A stretch of DNA of 64,000 nt from NCBI GenBank assembly GCA_014379595.1, contig JACMLM010000029.1:1-64000 (forward strand), given 5' to 3'. The translations under genes and the position numbers were made by a program. This stretch comes from Anaerolineales bacterium (GTDB lineage Bacteria > Chloroflexota > Anaerolineae > Anaerolineales > Villigracilaceae). This document shows, one piece after another, positions 8,481 to 17,447 of this stretch (position 1 is the stretch's first letter; the number at the start of each line of letters is the position of its first letter). A model generated the notes under the pieces. That model had not been told where the DNA came from, did no database searches, and saw only the letters and a list, made by a program, of their open reading frames with translations.

Positions 8481-9406
8481 TAGATCGTTCTCACTTTCTT
8501 TTTTACATTCATCTCGGCTGCAATTTCTGCAGCGAGGCGGGCATTGTTTAGCAGTAATGCCAAATTTGTTTGCAACGATTTACCATTCGTTAATTCGCTG
8601 ATGCGGTCCAGCAAAAACGGAGTCAACGCCTGCCCATGAATTCCCTTGTCAATGGCTTCTGCAGACGCTTTTGAAATGATCGGTTCCATTTCGCGCTTTG
8701 AAATTGCTTCTGCTTCGGGGATAGGGTTCGTAACGAGAACAGCGCTTTTCATTCCAAGCTTCCAATGTGCATTCGCGAAGTCTGCGATTTCTTTGGGTGA
8801 GTCCAATCGGACGCTTACGTTTAATCCGCTTTCGCGTGAATAGAATGCAGGGAATTCGTCAGTTTGATAACCAACAACAGGCACGCCCATGGTTTCAAGA
8901 TACTCCAAAGTAGCTGGCAGATCTAAAATTGCTTTTGCACCTGCACACACAACGATCATAGGGATTTCAGCAAGGGCACGCAAATCAGTTGAGATATCAA
9001 AAGAAGATTCTTTGTGAACCCCGCCGATTCCACCTGTGGCAAATACTTTTATGCCTGCCATTTGCGAAGCGAACATGGTTCCTGCAACAGTGGTACCTCC
9101 GTCCATTTTTTTGACGATGGCTGTTGCAAAGTCACGGTGACTCACTTTCAATGTAGAAATTGATTCAGAAAGCCTGACCAGTTCCAAGTCTGAGAGGCCG
9201 ATGCGTATTTTTCCATCCAGTAGGGCAATGGTGGCAGGAGTCGCTCCGAAGTCGCGTACCTGTTTTTCCATGTCACGTGCAAGTTTCAAATTTTGAGGTT
9301 GCGGAAGCCCATGTGTAATGACAGTTGACTCGAGAGCAACAATCGGCGCGCCCAGATGGAGAGCGCTTGAAATTTCAGGCGATAAATGAATGTTTGAATT
9401 TTTCAC
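8480..9406 (-). CDS. psuG: Pseudouridine-5'-phosphate glycosidase
   Basis: Cleaves pseudouridine 5'-phosphate to uracil and ribose 5-phosphate (C-glycoside cleavage, Mn-dependent). Hallmarks: IVALESTVITHGLPQPQN, ATIALLDGKIRIGL, DGGTTVAGTMFASQMAGIKVFATGGIGGVHK, ICAGAK-like VCAGAKAIL and PVVGYQTDEFPAFY. Full length. The usual partner kinase psuK is absent here. Start is uncertain: a TTG at 9424 overlaps the upstream gene, while GTG 9406 lies 2 nt after its stop and gives an N-terminus that lines up with the E. coli protein; I chose GTG. Confidence 0.9.
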   Translation of the reverse strand: MKNSNIHLSPEISSALHLGAPIVALESTVITHGLPQPQNLKLARDMEKQVRDFGATPATIALLDGKIRIGLSDLELVRLSESISTLKVSHRDFATAIVKKMDGGTTVAGTMFASQMAGIKVFATGGIGGVHKESSFDISTDLRALAEIPMIVVCAGAKAILDLPATLEYLETMGVPVVGYQTDEFPAFYSRESGLNVSVRLDSPKEIADFANAHWKLGMKSAVLVTNPIPEAEAISKREMEPIISKASAEAIDKGIHGQALTPFLLDRISELTNGKSLQTNLALLLNNARLAAEIAAEMNVKKKVRTI

Positions 9407-9408
9407 GA

Positions 9409-10974
9409 CTATTTCTGTACCCAATGCGGGGTGAGGTGTGATATATCGTAAAGAGCTTTATTGATCTTGGCAAGTTCATCTTGTTTTTCTGCTTCTGGCC
9501 TGTTTTCAATTTCAATGCTTTCCTTCGCAGCCCGTAATTCCTTGCGGAATGCATTGAGCATATCAAGCGCAATACTTGATGCATCTTTTTTATCTGTATC
9601 ATCATGCAGAACATATTGCCGCGCGCTTTCTGAGGATGTCAGTAAAGCTTCCAACTCTTTATCGCTGAGCTTGTGTGGTGTATTCGCGTTTTCGTAGTTT
9701 GAAATAATTACACTGTCAACGAGGTTAATGATCTCTTCCATTTCATGGCGCTTTTTCGACTGTTCAACTTGAAAACGCTTCTTGGCATTTTTTTGTGAAA
9801 GCTCCCATGCTTCTTTATGTTTATCAAGAATGAGTGAGGATGGAAGCTGCCATGTGCCAATATCGATCCACTCAATGGAAACACCAAGTTGAGCAGCTTT
9901 TTCTTTGAACGACTTTTCGAAGAATTGAGCAGTGATCTTCGAACGTGACTCGAAATTTGGAGCTAATAATTCTTTTTTCGCAAATGTGCGTGTTTGCTGA
10001 CCTGTCATCTCCACGCGCATTTGCGCGATGGTTTGGTCATTTGATGAAGCCTGATCTACTTCCACTTGACTGATGGTGGCAAGTATTTCGCTTAGTGTGC
10101 GTGATGTGATTAATTTTTCCAACTCGGAGATGACAAGAGGAATAACGGTTGTATCCCATGGAAAGTTTATCCCAGACCGTGTGGATGGTTCTGGTGAGAT
10201 GATGGTCTGATTGTAGACAAGCGCCTGGACGGCGCGTTCATCGAAGAGATAAGCATCACCTTGAATCTTGTCGCCTTCTTTTTGCTGTCTGCGTAGAAGG
10301 CTAAAGATCACTTTTATGCCTTGTGCTTCAATTGGGATGCCATCTTTTGTACGCGATTTGACAGTTAGTCCACTTACGAATTGATCACGCAAGTTGATGA
10401 TGGCATATTCGCGTTTCCCAACTTCATCATGTTTGCCGATCTCGCGAATACGCTCGAACCTGCCGAGTTTCCAAGATTCGTTTCGAGGGTAGATAACTTT
10501 TGGGTCTCCATCCACTTGTTCTACCAGAGCCACACTGTCGAGATTAACTTGAACTGCGCCTGGTCCGCCAATGAGGATGAGAGGTGATCTTTCATCTTTT
10601 TCAGGGATCTTGCCTTCATTGATAACGATTTTTTGTTTGCCAGCACCAAAAGTTACATCTTCGAGAAATTTAGAGGCTAACTCATCATTATCCAATTCAT
10701 AAACATCATCCAAATAACGAGCCGCCATTTTCCTTGAGAGATTGTAAACAACGATTAACAGAGGAATATATTTCAAGAAACTTATACCAGCTATGATGAC
10801 AGCATGAATTTGCGAGGTCACGCCAAAAAGAGTAAGTGCCAGGGTAAAGACACTTAAGAAAAACCATATTGCTCCTGCAACAACCCATCGCCATTGATTT
10901 CTGTATTCTACGCTTTTATCAGTCAGACTGAAAAGTTTGGACGGAATTTCGCTAAGTTGGGATGGTCTTCTCAT
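9409..10974 (-). CDS. Membrane-anchored SPFH/Band-7-like protein A
   Basis: 521 aa. Two N-terminal membrane helices (about residues 30-52 and 57-78) are followed by a Band-7-like region (YAIINLRDQFVSGLTVKSRT, DGIPIEAQGIKVIFSL) and a long charged, probably helical C-terminal part (KHKEAWELSQKNAKKRFQVE). SPFH proteins form ring-like membrane scaffolds; a specific role is unknown. It overlaps the next SPFH-like gene by 4 nt (ATGA) and abuts psuG, so the three are one transcription unit. Confidence 0.6.
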   Translation of the reverse strand: MRRPSQLSEIPSKLFSLTDKSVEYRNQWRWVVAGAIWFFLSVFTLALTLFGVTSQIHAVIIAGISFLKYIPLLIVVYNLSRKMAARYLDDVYELDNDELASKFLEDVTFGAGKQKIVINEGKIPEKDERSPLILIGGPGAVQVNLDSVALVEQVDGDPKVIYPRNESWKLGRFERIREIGKHDEVGKREYAIINLRDQFVSGLTVKSRTKDGIPIEAQGIKVIFSLLRRQQKEGDKIQGDAYLFDERAVQALVYNQTIISPEPSTRSGINFPWDTTVIPLVISELEKLITSRTLSEILATISQVEVDQASSNDQTIAQMRVEMTGQQTRTFAKKELLAPNFESRSKITAQFFEKSFKEKAAQLGVSIEWIDIGTWQLPSSLILDKHKEAWELSQKNAKKRFQVEQSKKRHEMEEIINLVDSVIISNYENANTPHKLSDKELEALLTSSESARQYVLHDDTDKKDASSIALDMLNAFRKELRAAKESIEIENRPEAEKQDELAKINKALYDISHLTPHWVQK

Positions 10975-12389
10975 AGTTTATCTTTGCCTTGAGTATTTCG
11001 CGGAGCAGGTTCAGCACTATTATCTAACAACCATTTCCAGATCTCATTCAGTTTTCTTAGTTCTGTTTCCATGTCACTATTGGCACTGCTTTCGTTTAAG
11101 ACAAACTTTCGAAGAGGATCGATCAATAATTGAAGTGTCTTGAAATAATTTTGCTGAGGCAAGGTAGGTTTGTCACTGAATTGGCTGGATGCGATTCTTG
11201 CAAATGTTTTACTGGCTTCTTCGCGTGAAGCGGTTTCGATCAATGCCTCTTTTTCTTCCAGATGCTTTTCTTCTTTTTTGGCGATCTTCATCCATTCGGC
11301 ACTCCATTGGCTAATAGTTTGTTGTTCCATCTCCGGGTCAAAGACCACGTTATGGATACGTACATCCAGGATCTCGAGTCCGCGGGATTGCAGCTGTTTG
11401 TATTCCAAACTCGCCACCCATTCACCTGTTGGAGCACCGGTATCGTCCAGGGCCACTACATCGCTTTGCTTAACGCGTTTATTGATCATATCTTCTATAG
11501 TTTGTAGTCCGCTGATTCCGCTGGAGGTAAATAGGTCACCAAGTTTGAATTTGCGAATATATTCGCGCCAGATATTAACAACCAAATGTGTGGGGAGCTT
11601 GTTCCATTCCATTCGTGTTTGATTATTATCTGACGTGCCAAGTTGTATTACTTCACGCGTGATCGCGTTACGAACTGAATCCGCATCATAGCCATATTGT
11701 GATATTACACCGCTTTCGGTTGGCTTCCTTTCACGAGGGCGTTTGATGCTGAACTTTATACTGATCGTAGGAGAGACTTCAAACCCGTCGCGAGTTAACC
11801 CGCTTGTTTGCTGGCGTCGGCTTTGTGTTTCATTATAATCTTTTGGAGATGTGGGTACGGGGTTAAGAAAAGGCTGGTCGCTCACTGCTGGACCGATAAA
11901 CTGCCACTGTGCGCGCAGGTCAACACTCCCCGCTACATATTCGTTCCCCATCGTAAATTTGACGCCAGGCCCAATCGTATCTTTGATCTCGGTATCTGTT
12001 CGCAAAACAGCTGCACTGGCAGTATCCAGAACAATTACGCCCGGGCCGTGTTTATCTGCTTCCCCTTCGTGCATGATCACGCGTCCATTTTTGATGAATA
12101 GAGCAGGACCACGCTTGCTGTCTGTATCAAAGTTCTTTACTCTAGTGTATATCTCCTGCCTGTATTTCGGGTTTTGAATTGGCAGAACAAATTGGGAAAA
12201 GAAATAGACTAGCCGGTCAAGCAGATAAAAGGCGACGGCACAATCCACAACCAGCAAAACTGTACTGAATAAATAATTAACTGGAATTTTCGCCAGCCGC
12301 ATCACAATATGCCAGACCACAGTGGCAGTGAGTATTACCCCCACCGGGGTTTGCAGGAATGCACCAATTCTGCCAAAGAGTTTACGCAT
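10971..12389 (-). CDS. Membrane-anchored SPFH/Band-7-like protein B
   Basis: 472 aa, same architecture as the downstream paralogue: two membrane helices near residues 15-34 and 39-62, then a Band-7-like beta region (ALFIKNGRVIMHEGEADKHG, PGVIVLDTASAAVLRT, VDLRAQWQF, DGFEVSPTISIKFSI) and a helical tail with Lys/Glu heptads (KIAKKEEKHLEEKEALIE) that may form a coiled coil. Two dissimilar SPFH-like proteins encoded in tandem suggest a hetero-oligomer, as for HflK/HflC. No FtsH or NfeD-type protease is nearby. Confidence 0.6.
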   Translation of the reverse strand: MRKLFGRIGAFLQTPVGVILTATVVWHIVMRLAKIPVNYLFSTVLLVVDCAVAFYLLDRLVYFFSQFVLPIQNPKYRQEIYTRVKNFDTDSKRGPALFIKNGRVIMHEGEADKHGPGVIVLDTASAAVLRTDTEIKDTIGPGVKFTMGNEYVAGSVDLRAQWQFIGPAVSDQPFLNPVPTSPKDYNETQSRRQQTSGLTRDGFEVSPTISIKFSIKRPRERKPTESGVISQYGYDADSVRNAITREVIQLGTSDNNQTRMEWNKLPTHLVVNIWREYIRKFKLGDLFTSSGISGLQTIEDMINKRVKQSDVVALDDTGAPTGEWVASLEYKQLQSRGLEILDVRIHNVVFDPEMEQQTISQWSAEWMKIAKKEEKHLEEKEALIETASREEASKTFARIASSQFSDKPTLPQQNYFKTLQLLIDPLRKFVLNESSANSDMETELRKLNEIWKWLLDNSAEPAPRNTQGKDKL

Positions 12390-12440
12390 CTTGACCTGAT
12401 TCTAAAGCAGAATTCATTAATTCGGCAACCGAGTTCTGGG

Positions 12441-12446
12441 TACAAT
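12441..12446 (+). promoter_or_regulatory. -10 box for PHP gene
   Basis: TACAAT ends 6 nt before ATG 12453, implying a leaderless mRNA. Confidence 0.45.
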
Positions 12447-12452
12447 TAGTCT

Positions 12453-13106
12453 ATGTCTCTTTCCTTGGAATTTCACTGCCATACCCGCGCCTCAAAAGAC
12501 TCTCTTACCCTCCCAGCGGACTTAGTTGCAACATGTCGCCGCAAAGGGATTGATCGCGTTGTTGTGACAGATCACAACTCGATTGCGGGTGCGCGAGAGG
12601 CGCAGACGATTGATCCTGAATTGGTCATTATTGGCGAAGAGATCATGACTACGAAAGGGGAAATTCTTGCTGCATTTGTGCGGGAGGAAATTCCTGCTCA
12701 TCTCACACCAGAAGAAACGATAAAAATATTAAAAGAACAGGGAGCTTTTATTAGCGTGTCGCATCCATTTGATGAATTACGCGAGGGTGGTTGGCAGGAA
12801 AATGATCTGCTTGAAATTTTGCCATTTGTAGATGCAATAGAAGTATATAACTCGCGTTGTATGTATCCGCGATTCAATCGTCGAGCGCGCGAGTTTGCTG
12901 AGAAGCATAACATCGCTGGGACAGTTGGTTCGGATGCTCATGCAGCGTTTGAGCTGGGAAGATCCCTATTATTGTTGGACCAGTTTGAAGATGCAGAAGG
13001 AATGCGGCAAGTTATTCGTGGGGCAAATATGCAGGTGAAATGGTCGCCCTGGTGGTTTCATCTAACGTCCAGATATGCATCCATGAAAAAGAAAATTAAA
13101 TCCTGA
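12453..13106 (+). CDS. PHP-domain phosphoesterase
   Basis: Metal-dependent phosphoesterase of the PHP (polymerase and histidinol phosphatase) superfamily. Metal ligands are visible in order: FHCHTRAS (motif I), VVTDHNSI (motif II), GEEIMTTKGEI (motif III Glu), SVSHPFD, and GTVGSDAHAAFELGR (final Asp-x-His). 217 aa, close to the minimal domain. Substrate unknown; related proteins act on nucleoside 3',5'-bisphosphates or as exonucleases. Histidinol phosphatase of the HisK type is also PHP, so a role in the His pathway of this window is possible, but it lies 40 kb away and outside the his operon. Confidence 0.8.
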   Translation: MSLSLEFHCHTRASKDSLTLPADLVATCRRKGIDRVVVTDHNSIAGAREAQTIDPELVIIGEEIMTTKGEILAAFVREEIPAHLTPEETIKILKEQGAFISVSHPFDELREGGWQENDLLEILPFVDAIEVYNSRCMYPRFNRRAREFAEKHNIAGTVGSDAHAAFELGRSLLLLDQFEDAEGMRQVIRGANMQVKWSPWWFHLTSRYASMKKKIKS

Positions 13107-13129
13107 CTTATTTGTCACAGCTAAAGTTT

Positions 13130-14272
13130 TTACTTTTTCTTCGGCGTATCGTTTACATATTCACGAGGTTCCAACATTCCCCAGCGACTCGCCCCGAGAT
13201 ATAAAATATCCAGTACCAAGTCTTCATAACGAATGCCTTCCGCAGCAGCTTGTAGACATAGATCACTATAATCAGGTGTCAGGCCTGGTAGGGTATTGAT
13301 CTCCATCACACGCGGGTTGCCTTCTTCGTCAAGTCGAATGTCAGTGCGGGAAACATCCAGTGTGTAAAGCAGTTGATGTGCGCGCAACGCAAAATTCTTT
13401 AATTTCTTTTCGAGTTCAGGTTCAATATCGGCGGGACAAAAATACCCGGGCGCACCATCAGCACCTACATCTTTTGATTTCGCCTCCTGACTGTAGACCC
13501 AAGGGGTTACGGAGCGGGTGCTATCCAGCTCAAGAACTGGGAAACGATGGAAGCCATCTTTTTCATACCAATCGGGGTGACGTGAATATAGTTTTGCATC
13601 TGCGCGGCCAAGGATGCCAACCGTGAACTCGCGGCCGGGCAGAAATGTCTCCACGAGGGCAGGTTGTTGATAGGTGTTGATGATGTAGACAGCACGCTCG
13701 CGTAATTCGTTTTCATTTTTGACAATCGCGTTCATATCCACGCCCATGCCTGTTCCTTCACGAGCAGGTTTGACAAAAAGAGGAAATTTTAATTCGGGAC
13801 GAAGTGGCTCTTCCCCTGTTGTGAATTCTTGAAAGGGTGCAACAGGCAGACCTCGATCACGCCAGATACGTTTGGTAAGAGTCTTATCAAGTGAAATTCC
13901 ATTCGCAAGGACGCGTGATCCAGTGTATGGAATTCCAAGCATTTCCAGCAAGGCTGGCACTTGTGCTTCACGCGCATCACCGCCAAGTCCTTCGGCGATA
14001 TTAAAACAAATGTCAGGCTGTACTTCTCTCAGGGCGAAAGGCAGATCCCTGTCAGCTTGTATAAAAGTTGTAGAGTGGCCATCAGTTTCGAGCGCGGCGC
14101 GAAGCAAGTCTATTGTCTCAATGTGATCAAAATCCGCAAAGGCATCCGGTGGAACCCCTTCTGGTTTAGGATGATCGTCATCTTTAATGTTTGCAAGAAC
14201 AGCTACTTTCCAGTAACGCTTTAATCTTTGGTGGGGAGGTTTCTCTTCTTCACGATTTATTGTTTCAGGCAT
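13130..14272 (-). CDS. D-alanine--D-alanine ligase-like ATP-grasp protein
   Basis: ATP-grasp ligase resembling Ddl. Domain order: N-terminal segment with DICFNIAEGLGGDAREAQVP (the Ddl FN..EG..GE motif in variant form), NGISLDKTLTKRIW (hinge), LKFPLFVKPAREGTGMGVD (ATP Lys), PALVETFLPGREFTVGILG, and VMEINTLPGLTPDYSDL (metal and substrate site). 380 aa, slightly longer than usual, with a charged N-terminal extension and a C-terminal tail. The alternative is a related peptide ligase of unknown substrate. No murein genes adjoin it apart from divergent mreB. Confidence 0.75.
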   Translation of the reverse strand: MPETINREEEKPPHQRLKRYWKVAVLANIKDDDHPKPEGVPPDAFADFDHIETIDLLRAALETDGHSTTFIQADRDLPFALREVQPDICFNIAEGLGGDAREAQVPALLEMLGIPYTGSRVLANGISLDKTLTKRIWRDRGLPVAPFQEFTTGEEPLRPELKFPLFVKPAREGTGMGVDMNAIVKNENELRERAVYIINTYQQPALVETFLPGREFTVGILGRADAKLYSRHPDWYEKDGFHRFPVLELDSTRSVTPWVYSQEAKSKDVGADGAPGYFCPADIEPELEKKLKNFALRAHQLLYTLDVSRTDIRLDEEGNPRVMEINTLPGLTPDYSDLCLQAAAEGIRYEDLVLDILYLGASRWGMLEPREYVNDTPKKK

Positions 14273-14372
14273 TTTTATTCCTTTATTTTACAAATGGTTG
14301 TTACTATATGTGCAATAATAGCGCAAGCTGTGCAGATGACAAGGGTATATGAGTGATTACCTAAGGTGTTAT

Positions 14373-14394
14373 ACGATTGTAACTAGACAATCGT
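14373..14394. repeat. Inverted repeat upstream of mreB
   Basis: ACGATTGT, 6-nt spacer, ACAATCGT in the 248-nt divergent gap between the ligase-like gene and mreB. No T-run follows, so an operator is likelier than a terminator. Nothing else identifiable in the gap. Confidence 0.45.
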
Positions 14395-14520
14395 TACCCT
14401 TTCAGGTATCATTTGCCCGCTTGTACACTTACTCACGAATCTAAATTCACAATTTGATACTATTAAACGATATCGTAAGAGTGGGATATATCTTTTTCCC
14501 ACAGCGGAGAAATAAACTCA

Positions 14521-15528
14521 GTGGCATTATTTTCTAAAGACCTGGGAATTGACCTGGGTACCATGTTTACCCGTCTCGCTGATAGTGCGCAAGTATTATT
14601 GGAAGAGCCGACTATTGTTGCCATTGAAGTTGATGACCAGAAGATGGTGGCGGCTGGTACGGAAGCGCGTGACATGTATGGCAAGGTCCCGGATAATATT
14701 GAAGTGGCGCGTCCGCTTCGTAATGGAGTGATCGCTGATTATGAAATCACCGAAACTTTACTCCAATATTTATTGCAGCGTGTAAGCGGTTCAATGCGTA
14801 TCTTCCGCCCGCGTGTGATGATCTCTGTGCCTTACGGAGTGACCAGTGTGGAGCGCCGAGCGGTTTATGAAGCAGTCATGGAAGCGGGGAGTCGTGAAGC
14901 GTTCTTAATCCAGCAACCCTTGGCAGCGGCTATTGGCATTGATCTGCCGATCAATTCTCCATCTGGAAATATGATCATCTGTTTGGGCGGCGGTTGTACT
15001 GAAGCAGCTGTGATGGCGATGTATGGCATTGTTGCAGCAGATACTTTGCGCGCTGGCGGTATGGAGTTGGACGAGGCTATTGTTAATTATGTGCGCCGTA
15101 AATATGGCGTGGTCATTGGGCAGGGAACTGCCGAACAACTCAAGATTCGAATTGGTGCAGCAGTTCCACAGGACACTGAGAATAGTATGGAAGTACAGGG
15201 GCAGGATCAAGTAACTGGTTTGCCGCGCCCTGTGACATTGACTACCGGTGAAATCGTAGAAGCCCTGCAAGAGCCATTAAAACAAATTGTTGAAACAGGC
15301 CGCAAAGTGCTGGAGAAAACTCCGCCAGAATTGGTTTCTGATATTATAGATCGCGGCGTTGCATTGTGTGGCGGCGGAGCATTGTTGCGCGGTGTTGATA
15401 AATTATTAACCAAGTCCCTTGGTATTCCTGCTTATCTTGTAGATAACCCATTGACTTGTGTGGTGCAGGGCGCAGTCAAGAGCTTTGGGATGTTAAATGT
15501 GATCCGCAGGAATTTGCCACAGGTATGA
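14521..15528 (+). CDS. mreB: Rod-shape-determining actin homologue MreB
   Basis: Bacterial actin polymerising on the inner face of the membrane. Nucleotide-binding motifs: DLGIDLGT (phosphate 1), IADYEITETLLQYLL, PRVMISVPYGVTSVERRAVYEA, MIICLGGGCTEAAVM (phosphate 2) and ALCGGGALLRGVDKLL (adenosine motif). 335 aa, normal for MreB. Phosphate-1 continues MFTRL where most MreBs have ANTLV, a small divergence. Start is GTG 14521 with GGAG about 12 nt upstream. It stands alone: no mreC, mreD, rodA or pbp2 follows, and a strong terminator ends the unit. Confidence 0.9.
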   Translation: MALFSKDLGIDLGTMFTRLADSAQVLLEEPTIVAIEVDDQKMVAAGTEARDMYGKVPDNIEVARPLRNGVIADYEITETLLQYLLQRVSGSMRIFRPRVMISVPYGVTSVERRAVYEAVMEAGSREAFLIQQPLAAAIGIDLPINSPSGNMIICLGGGCTEAAVMAMYGIVAADTLRAGGMELDEAIVNYVRRKYGVVIGQGTAEQLKIRIGAAVPQDTENSMEVQGQDQVTGLPRPVTLTTGEIVEALQEPLKQIVETGRKVLEKTPPELVSDIIDRGVALCGGGALLRGVDKLLTKSLGIPAYLVDNPLTCVVQGAVKSFGMLNVIRRNLPQV

Positions 15529-15551
15529 CGTGAAATAAATAGTAAATAAGT

Positions 15552-15585
15552 AAACGGATAACTTGTCATCAAGTTATCCGTTTTT
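15552..15585. terminator. Bidirectional terminator mreB / hemB
   Basis: AAACGGATAACTTG / CAAGTTATCCGTTT stem with 4-nt loop and T5, between convergent mreB and hemB. Confidence 0.92.
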
Positions 15586-15615
15586 GATTCAGTGGTTGTT
15601 AGTTTTGCAAATAAA

Positions 15616-16659
15616 TTATTGGCTTAGCCAGCGTGCGGCATCCATGGCATGATAGGTAATGATCATATCCGCTCCAGCGCGTTTGATGCCAATCAGCGCC
15701 TCAAGCGTCGCCTTACGTTCATCGATCCAGCCATTAGCTGCAGCAGCTTTGATCATAGAATATTCGCCGCTGACGTTATAGGCAACCAGTGGCAATTCAG
15801 GGTGAGCCTGACGTACGCGATAAAGAACATCCAGATAGGGCAAGGCCGGTTTGACCATTAACATGTCCGCACCTTCTGTGATATCCAAAGCGGTTTCCCG
15901 TAATGCCTCACGGACATTTGCCGGGTCCATCTGATGAGTCTTGCGGTCACCAAATTGCGGAGGAGATTCAGCAGCATCGCGGAATGGGCCATAGAAAGCA
16001 GATGCATATTTCACTGAATAGGAAAGAATGGGTAGATGTTCGAAGCCAGTTGAATCCAGTGCAGAACGTATCCCGCTCACCATGCCATCAATCATGCCGC
16101 TTGGTGCAACCACATCCGCGCCCGCTTCTGCGTGTGATATGGCGACCTTCCCAAGGATATCCAGGGTCTCGTCGTTGAGTACATATTCCTGTGGCAGGTT
16201 TGGATGGTTGCCAGTATTGATCACACCGCAATGACCATGGTCTGTATATTCGCACATGCATACATCCGTCATCACGATCATTTCTGGAATTGCTTGTTTG
16301 ATCGCGCGAATCGCCTGCTGGACAATCCCTTGGTTGGAAAAATTTTCCAGCCCTATTGAATCCTTTGCTGCTGGGATGCCGAATAACATTAGCGCAGGGA
16401 TGCCTAGATTGAATGCAGATTGCGCTTCATATACCGCTTCCTCAACCGATAACTGAAAAATACCCGGCATAGAACGGATCTCATTGCGGCCACTTCCATG
16501 GCGAACAAAGAGTGGATAAATAAAATCACGTGCGTTCAACTCGGTCTCACGTACCATCGCTCGTAACGCAGGTGTTGTGCGCAATCGGCGCAAGCGCCTA
16601 GATAGCGTGGTATTTGATGTTTGAAGTATATTTTGAAGTCCAAGTTCGAGTAAAGCCAT
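15616..16659 (-). CDS. hemB: Porphobilinogen synthase
   Basis: Condenses two 5-aminolevulinate molecules to porphobilinogen. The Zn-type cysteine cluster is present (DVCMCEYTDHGHCG), with active-site region YSVKYASAFYGPFRDA and Schiff-base Lys in MLMVKPALPYLD. 347 aa, slightly longer than the usual 325-335 through an N-terminal extension. Last gene of the sulfite reduction/siroheme operon, 20 nt after hemD. Genes hemA and hemL for aminolevulinate itself are not in the window. Confidence 0.95.
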   Translation of the reverse strand: MALLELGLQNILQTSNTTLSRRLRRLRTTPALRAMVRETELNARDFIYPLFVRHGSGRNEIRSMPGIFQLSVEEAVYEAQSAFNLGIPALMLFGIPAAKDSIGLENFSNQGIVQQAIRAIKQAIPEMIVMTDVCMCEYTDHGHCGVINTGNHPNLPQEYVLNDETLDILGKVAISHAEAGADVVAPSGMIDGMVSGIRSALDSTGFEHLPILSYSVKYASAFYGPFRDAAESPPQFGDRKTHQMDPANVREALRETALDITEGADMLMVKPALPYLDVLYRVRQAHPELPLVAYNVSGEYSMIKAAAANGWIDERKATLEALIGIKRAGADMIITYHAMDAARWLSQ

Positions 16660-16679
16660 AGAGACCTCCAGCTACATAT

Positions 16680-17447
16680 TTATGAATAAACCAAATTGCC
16701 AAGTACTTGTATAAGTCCAGCAGTTGTATATTCGTTTGCTACAACAAGATTAGTAAGACCAGCTTCTTCAGCGGCTTTTTTTGTAATCGGTCCAATGCAT
16801 GCAAATAATGGATTGCCTGGCAGATTTAACGGGTCAAGCCGATTTTTGCAAACGATGTCAACAAAGTTTTTTACCGTGGATGGGCTTGTAAATGTAATGA
16901 TGTCTATTCCAAATCGCAGATCATCCAATTCAGATGCCCGTGGTTGACTCGCAATATTGTGATAGGCAACAATATCATCTACAAAGCCGCCCGCAGAACG
17001 GACTTGATCTGAGAGAACTTTGCGCGCCAGATTGGATTGTAAAAGAAGAAATTTTTTTCCAGAAATATCCTTTTTGATGCCCGACAATATGCCCTCTGCG
17101 ACAAATTCGTCCGGAACATGATCGGGAAAAGTTCCAAGCGTAATTAAAGATTGCGCTGTCTTTGACCCAACAGCCGCAACGCGTATTTGTGATGGAAGCT
17201 CTTTCATGCCAAGAAACTCAAGCCTTTTAAAGAAAGCATCCACACCATGGATACTGGTCAGAATCAGCCAATCATATTGATCCAAATTTTGCAAAGCACG
17301 ATCAAGTTCAGAAAAATCATCTGGGGGAATGATCTCAATTACCGGAAAGAAAATAGTCTGTGCACCTTCAGCAATGAGGGCAGCCGCAAATTCATCCGCT
17401 TGCGCGCGTGGACGAGTGATAAGGACACGTTTGTTTGCTAGCTTCAT
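16680..17447 (-). CDS. hemD: Uroporphyrinogen-III synthase
   Basis: Cyclises hydroxymethylbilane to uroporphyrinogen III with inversion of ring D. The family is poorly conserved, but KRVLITRPRAQADEFAAAL at the N-terminus, DWLILTSIHGVDAFF, VGSKTAQSL, and DIITFTSPSTVKNFV with FACIGPITKKAAEEAGL are the expected blocks in order. 255 aa is typical. Overlaps hemC by 4 nt (ATGA), so the two are translationally coupled. Confidence 0.9.
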   Translation of the reverse strand: MKLANKRVLITRPRAQADEFAAALIAEGAQTIFFPVIEIIPPDDFSELDRALQNLDQYDWLILTSIHGVDAFFKRLEFLGMKELPSQIRVAAVGSKTAQSLITLGTFPDHVPDEFVAEGILSGIKKDISGKKFLLLQSNLARKVLSDQVRSAGGFVDDIVAYHNIASQPRASELDDLRFGIDIITFTSPSTVKNFVDIVCKNRLDPLNLPGNPLFACIGPITKKAAEEAGLTNLVVANEYTTAGLIQVLGNLVYS

